Shown here: in pieces, positions 35,191 through 37,406 of the stretch
Position numbering within the stretch: position 1 is the first letter of the stretch
How the letters are laid out: each line of letters begins with the position of its first letter
DNA from: Photobacterium sanguinicancri
Lineage (GTDB): Bacteria > Pseudomonadota > Gammaproteobacteria > Enterobacterales > Vibrionaceae
Reading direction: 5' to 3'
DNA: 37,406 nucleotides
NCBI RefSeq assembly: GCF_002265265.1
Contig: NZ_NOIF01000028.1
Location: forward strand, 1 to 37,406
Translations under genes and position numbers: made by a program
Notes under the pieces: generated by a model
Told to the model about the DNA's origin: nothing
The model's input: only the letters and a program-made list of their open reading frames with translations
Database searches by the model: none

Positions 35191-36945
35191 TTACTGCCCT
35201 TTAGCTGAAGATGGATTCTTCTTACTTTGTGAAGGCGTAAGAGGAGCTAAGGCCTCTTGAGCGACAGATTGAAGTAAATGTTTATTTGCTTGGCCTAATA
35301 AAGCGAGCAATGCCTGATTATCCCAAGTGTGCGAACGTGCACTGTAGTGGGCTTCCATCATCGTATTCACCTCGGCCGCGACACGTTCGATATAATCCGC
35401 TTGATAGTCACAGTGTTGCCACTGTTGATAGTAAGATTGTACCTGTATCGGCTGATTGGCTTGAACGGCAGCCAGTAGATGCGATAGCACTTGACCGTTA
35501 GTTGATGGTGCCGAATGCGGTGCTTGTTGCGCTTGCTGCTGTGATGATAGCTGTGGACGTTTTTTGTGACGTTCTTTTAACCAAAAACCGGTCGTTAGCA
35601 ACCATAGCGAGGTTACAATTGCGGTTAACCACGGCCAAAAACCAGCATCTTTCACCATCTGTACTTCAACGGCGTTTGCCGTATTTGCTGTAGGTTGGGA
35701 GGCGGGTTCATTTAAGATCGGTAGTTGAACATTATTGCTGAGGTCACCTTCTTTTACATCTAATGTTAAGCCGTCAACGTGAGTTGTTTGTTGCTGATTA
35801 CTGCTGGTATTCCACCAGTTAATCGTAAGAGGTGGTAAGCGAAGTTCACCAACTTCACGAGGGATAATGACTTGCTTAATCATCATACTGGTATAGCCAT
35901 TCTGTTGGCCATACACGGGCTTTTCGCTGTAAACACGAACAGAACTTGGGTAATCAATATTCAGGTTTGGCATGCTACTTTGAGCAACATCTTTGATTCT
36001 TAACGTTAATGTACGTGTGATCGGATCGCCAACGCGAGCAGTGGTAGAACTGGGGTTCCATGTTTGATCCAGTTGTAGATCGGCAGTTGGCAACCATAAC
36101 CCTTGGAAGTTACTTGGTTTGGGTTTAACGGTTAGCGTTATATCATCTGTTTTCTTGTCGAACGGTACGCTAAGTGTTGAGCCAAAGCCGCGACTCCCTT
36201 TCACCACGCTGGTTTTAAATTGTGCACCTTTTAGAACGATGTCTCCGCTCTCGAAAGGGGTAAGTTGATACTGACGGGTGATCTCAATATAACGGCGGCC
36301 ATTCAAAAGACGCTCAGCTTGTTTATCTTCACCTTGCTGAACAATATCAATACCTTTTGCTTCAGGTGCAACCAGTGCAGCTTGATCCAGTTGCTCGGCA
36401 ATTAATATTCTCACCGTAAGTCGCGCGCTTTCACCGACATATAAGGTTTGTTTGTCGAGTGAACTGCTCAGTTTAATATTAGGTTCGGAACTGGTGGCTA
36501 CATTTGCTGACTTGAGTACCTTAATCGAGATCGGCTCGCTAGTTGTTGCGCCAATACGAAAGCTTGGAATCGTCGCTGTGCCAACAGCTTTAGCTGCTAT
36601 GGCAATACGCCACTGAGTGCTGCTTGAGAGCGTACCGTTACTGTATGCATTGTTACTGCTTACACTCGGTCGTCCATACGTGAAGTTCTCTCCTAATGCG
36701 GATAGATCCAATGAATTTGGGTTAACGTTACTGTCGATAGCAATCGTAAGTTGGAATACTTCATTCACAGCGACAATGTTTTTCGACACCGTTGCTTCAA
36801 CTTGTGCGGCCTGAGCCATAACAGGGATTAAAGCGCACGCACTCAGGGCTAACCATGCCATAACGTGACGAAGGCGTGACAGTATCCATGAGAAAGACGC
36901 AACCTGATGTTGCGATTGAATTCTATTTTTCATTCTACTTACCAT
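35191..36945 (-). CDS. batD: BatD family protein
   Basis: This 584-residue protein has an N-terminal signal peptide (MAWLALSACALIPVMAQA, cleavage near residue 46), followed by repeated beta-sandwich domains typical of BatD (VEATVSKNIVAVNEVFQLTI; LYVGESARLTVRILI). A single membrane helix lies at about residues 434-455 (WLTAIVTSLWLLTTGFWL), followed by a cytoplasmic tail rich in glutamine. ATG 36945 overlaps the stop of the upstream VWA/TPR gene (ATGGTAA); starts at residue 6 or 29 are alternatives. Bat proteins form a membrane complex with MoxR-type ATPases and VWA proteins, with stress roles suggested in other bacteria. Function here is not known. Confidence 0.87.
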   Translation of the reverse strand: MVSRMKNRIQSQHQVASFSWILSRLRHVMAWLALSACALIPVMAQAAQVEATVSKNIVAVNEVFQLTIAIDSNVNPNSLDLSALGENFTYGRPSVSSNNAYSNGTLSSSTQWRIAIAAKAVGTATIPSFRIGATTSEPISIKVLKSANVATSSEPNIKLSSSLDKQTLYVGESARLTVRILIAEQLDQAALVAPEAKGIDIVQQGEDKQAERLLNGRRYIEITRQYQLTPFESGDIVLKGAQFKTSVVKGSRGFGSTLSVPFDKKTDDITLTVKPKPSNFQGLWLPTADLQLDQTWNPSSTTARVGDPITRTLTLRIKDVAQSSMPNLNIDYPSSVRVYSEKPVYGQQNGYTSMMIKQVIIPREVGELRLPPLTINWWNTSSNQQQTTHVDGLTLDVKEGDLSNNVQLPILNEPASQPTANTANAVEVQMVKDAGFWPWLTAIVTSLWLLTTGFWLKERHKKRPQLSSQQQAQQAPHSAPSTNGQVLSHLLAAVQANQPIQVQSYYQQWQHCDYQADYIERVAAEVNTMMEAHYSARSHTWDNQALLALLGQANKHLLQSVAQEALAPLTPSQSKKNPSSAKGQ

Positions 36946-37406
36946 GAGTTCTCAGTTGCTTCAGGTGCCTCTTTTTGGCGGGCCTGCAAAATAATTTGAG
37001 CGCGGATCAAACCACCGGTGTCATCAGGAATTTGTTCTAGCTTCTTCAAAATAGGGTTACTGGCTGAGAGTGCGTTGTTTTTATCTCCCTTCTCGCCATT
37101 TTCCTTGTTGATCGATGCTTGTGCTTTTTTGGCTTGCTCTTGCTTATCTGCACTTGTTGGTTGCTGTTTGCTTTGATCGCTTTTGCTTTCTTGGCGGCGA
37201 GCCGTTTGCTGATCATCGTTTTTATCATCTTGCTGATCCTTAGCCTTATTGGGTTGTGGCGAAGGTGGCGATGTAGAATTTTTTGATGATTGATTTGCTT
37301 GCTCGTGTTGGTTTTGATTAGCATTTTGCTGATTTTGCTGATTTTGCTGATTTTGCTGATTTTGCTGATTTTGCTGATTTTGCTGATTTTGATGATATGG
37401 CTGATT
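36939..37406 (-). CDS. C-terminal part of a VWA/TPR (BatB/BatC-type) protein, 5' end outside the window
   Basis: The minus-strand frame is open from the window edge to TAA at 36939-36941, giving 155 residues without a start. It begins with an Asn-Gln-Gln repeat tract, continues with a long disordered Gln/Lys/Asp-rich stretch, and ends with a conserved-looking tail (NPILKKLEQIPDDTGGLIRA, then QIILQARQKEAPEATENSW). This ending and the seven-base overlap with batD fit the fused VWA-TPR protein that precedes batD in Vibrionaceae. The VWA and TPR domains would lie beyond the window, so the identification rests mainly on context and the C-terminal tail. Confidence 0.7.
   Translation of the reverse strand, partial: NQPYHQNQQNQQNQQNQQNQQNQQNQQNANQNQHEQANQSSKNSTSPPSPQPNKAKDQQDDKNDDQQTARRQESKSDQSKQQPTSADKQEQAKKAQASINKENGEKGDKNNALSASNPILKKLEQIPDDTGGLIRAQIILQARQKEAPEATENSW
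37324..37386. repeat. seven 9-bp tandem repeats encoding (Asn-Gln-Gln)n
   Basis: The unit TTTTGCTGA is repeated seven times without change, followed by a diverged copy (TTTTGATGA, 37387-37395). On the minus strand it encodes an Asn-Gln-Gln array. Because the unit is nine bases, copy-number changes keep the frame. Confidence 0.95.

Overview
The window looks like chromosomal DNA of a marine gammaproteobacterium, most likely Vibrionaceae (Photobacterium-like). This is judged from the SstT, BatD and VC1184-type proteins, the moderate GC content and the AT-rich spacers. The genus is inferred from protein style and was not tested. Most of the window (about 1-27.8 kb) is a purine and urate-type catabolism island closely matching the E. 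coli ygeV-ygeW-ygeX-ygeY-hyuA / ygfK-ssnA-ygfM-xdhD / guaD-ghxQ region, but rearranged.

Layout: (1) 25-8217: a sigma-54 promoter, then ygfK-ssnA-xdhA-xdhC-xdhB as one tightly packed operon ending in a strong terminator. (2) 8295-10840: unrelated accessory genes (a hypothetical protein, a PhyH-type dioxygenase, a YcxB-like membrane protein, a truncated CIA30-domain remnant). (3) 10.8-14.9 kb: a cluster of TATCA/TGATA half-sites, a second sigma-54 promoter, then ygfM-xdhD and a terminator. (4) 14.95-19.45 kb: an NCS2 xanthine/urate-type permease, guaD, then a PurR-box promoter, a structured leader and the guanine/hypoxanthine permease ghxQ. (5) 19.7-27.8 kb: the divergent sigma-54 activator (YgeV-like), a second TATCA/TGATA cluster, a third sigma-54-like promoter, then ygeW-ygeX(dpaL)-ygeY-hyuA and a terminator. 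(6) 27.8-30.7 kb: a MATE exporter and LysR regulator, plus a decayed second LysR fragment. (7) 30.9-32.8 kb: a translationally coupled 2OG-Fe oxygenase and PLP enzyme pair. (8) 33.1-37.4 kb: a small anchored coiled-coil protein, sstT, batD and the end of a VWA/TPR protein.

How the genes fit together: the permeases import purine bases, and GuaD deaminates guanine to xanthine. Two molybdenum hydroxylase systems (a conventional XdhA/C/B trio and the atypical YgfM/XdhD pair) act on purine rings with YgfK and SsnA. HyuA, YgeY, YgeW and the diaminopropionate lyase DpaL can then take ring-opened products towards pyruvate and ammonia. The exact intermediates are not established by the sequence.

The most notable observations are: all eight Fe-S cysteines are replaced in the XdhD N-terminus although it aligns without gaps to the intact XdhC of the neighbouring operon; three sigma-54 promoters and two matching half-site clusters define a probable activator regulon; the ghxQ leader has a possible pseudoknot; and a cysteine-desulfurase-like enzyme lacks the catalytic cysteine and is coupled to a 2OG oxygenase.
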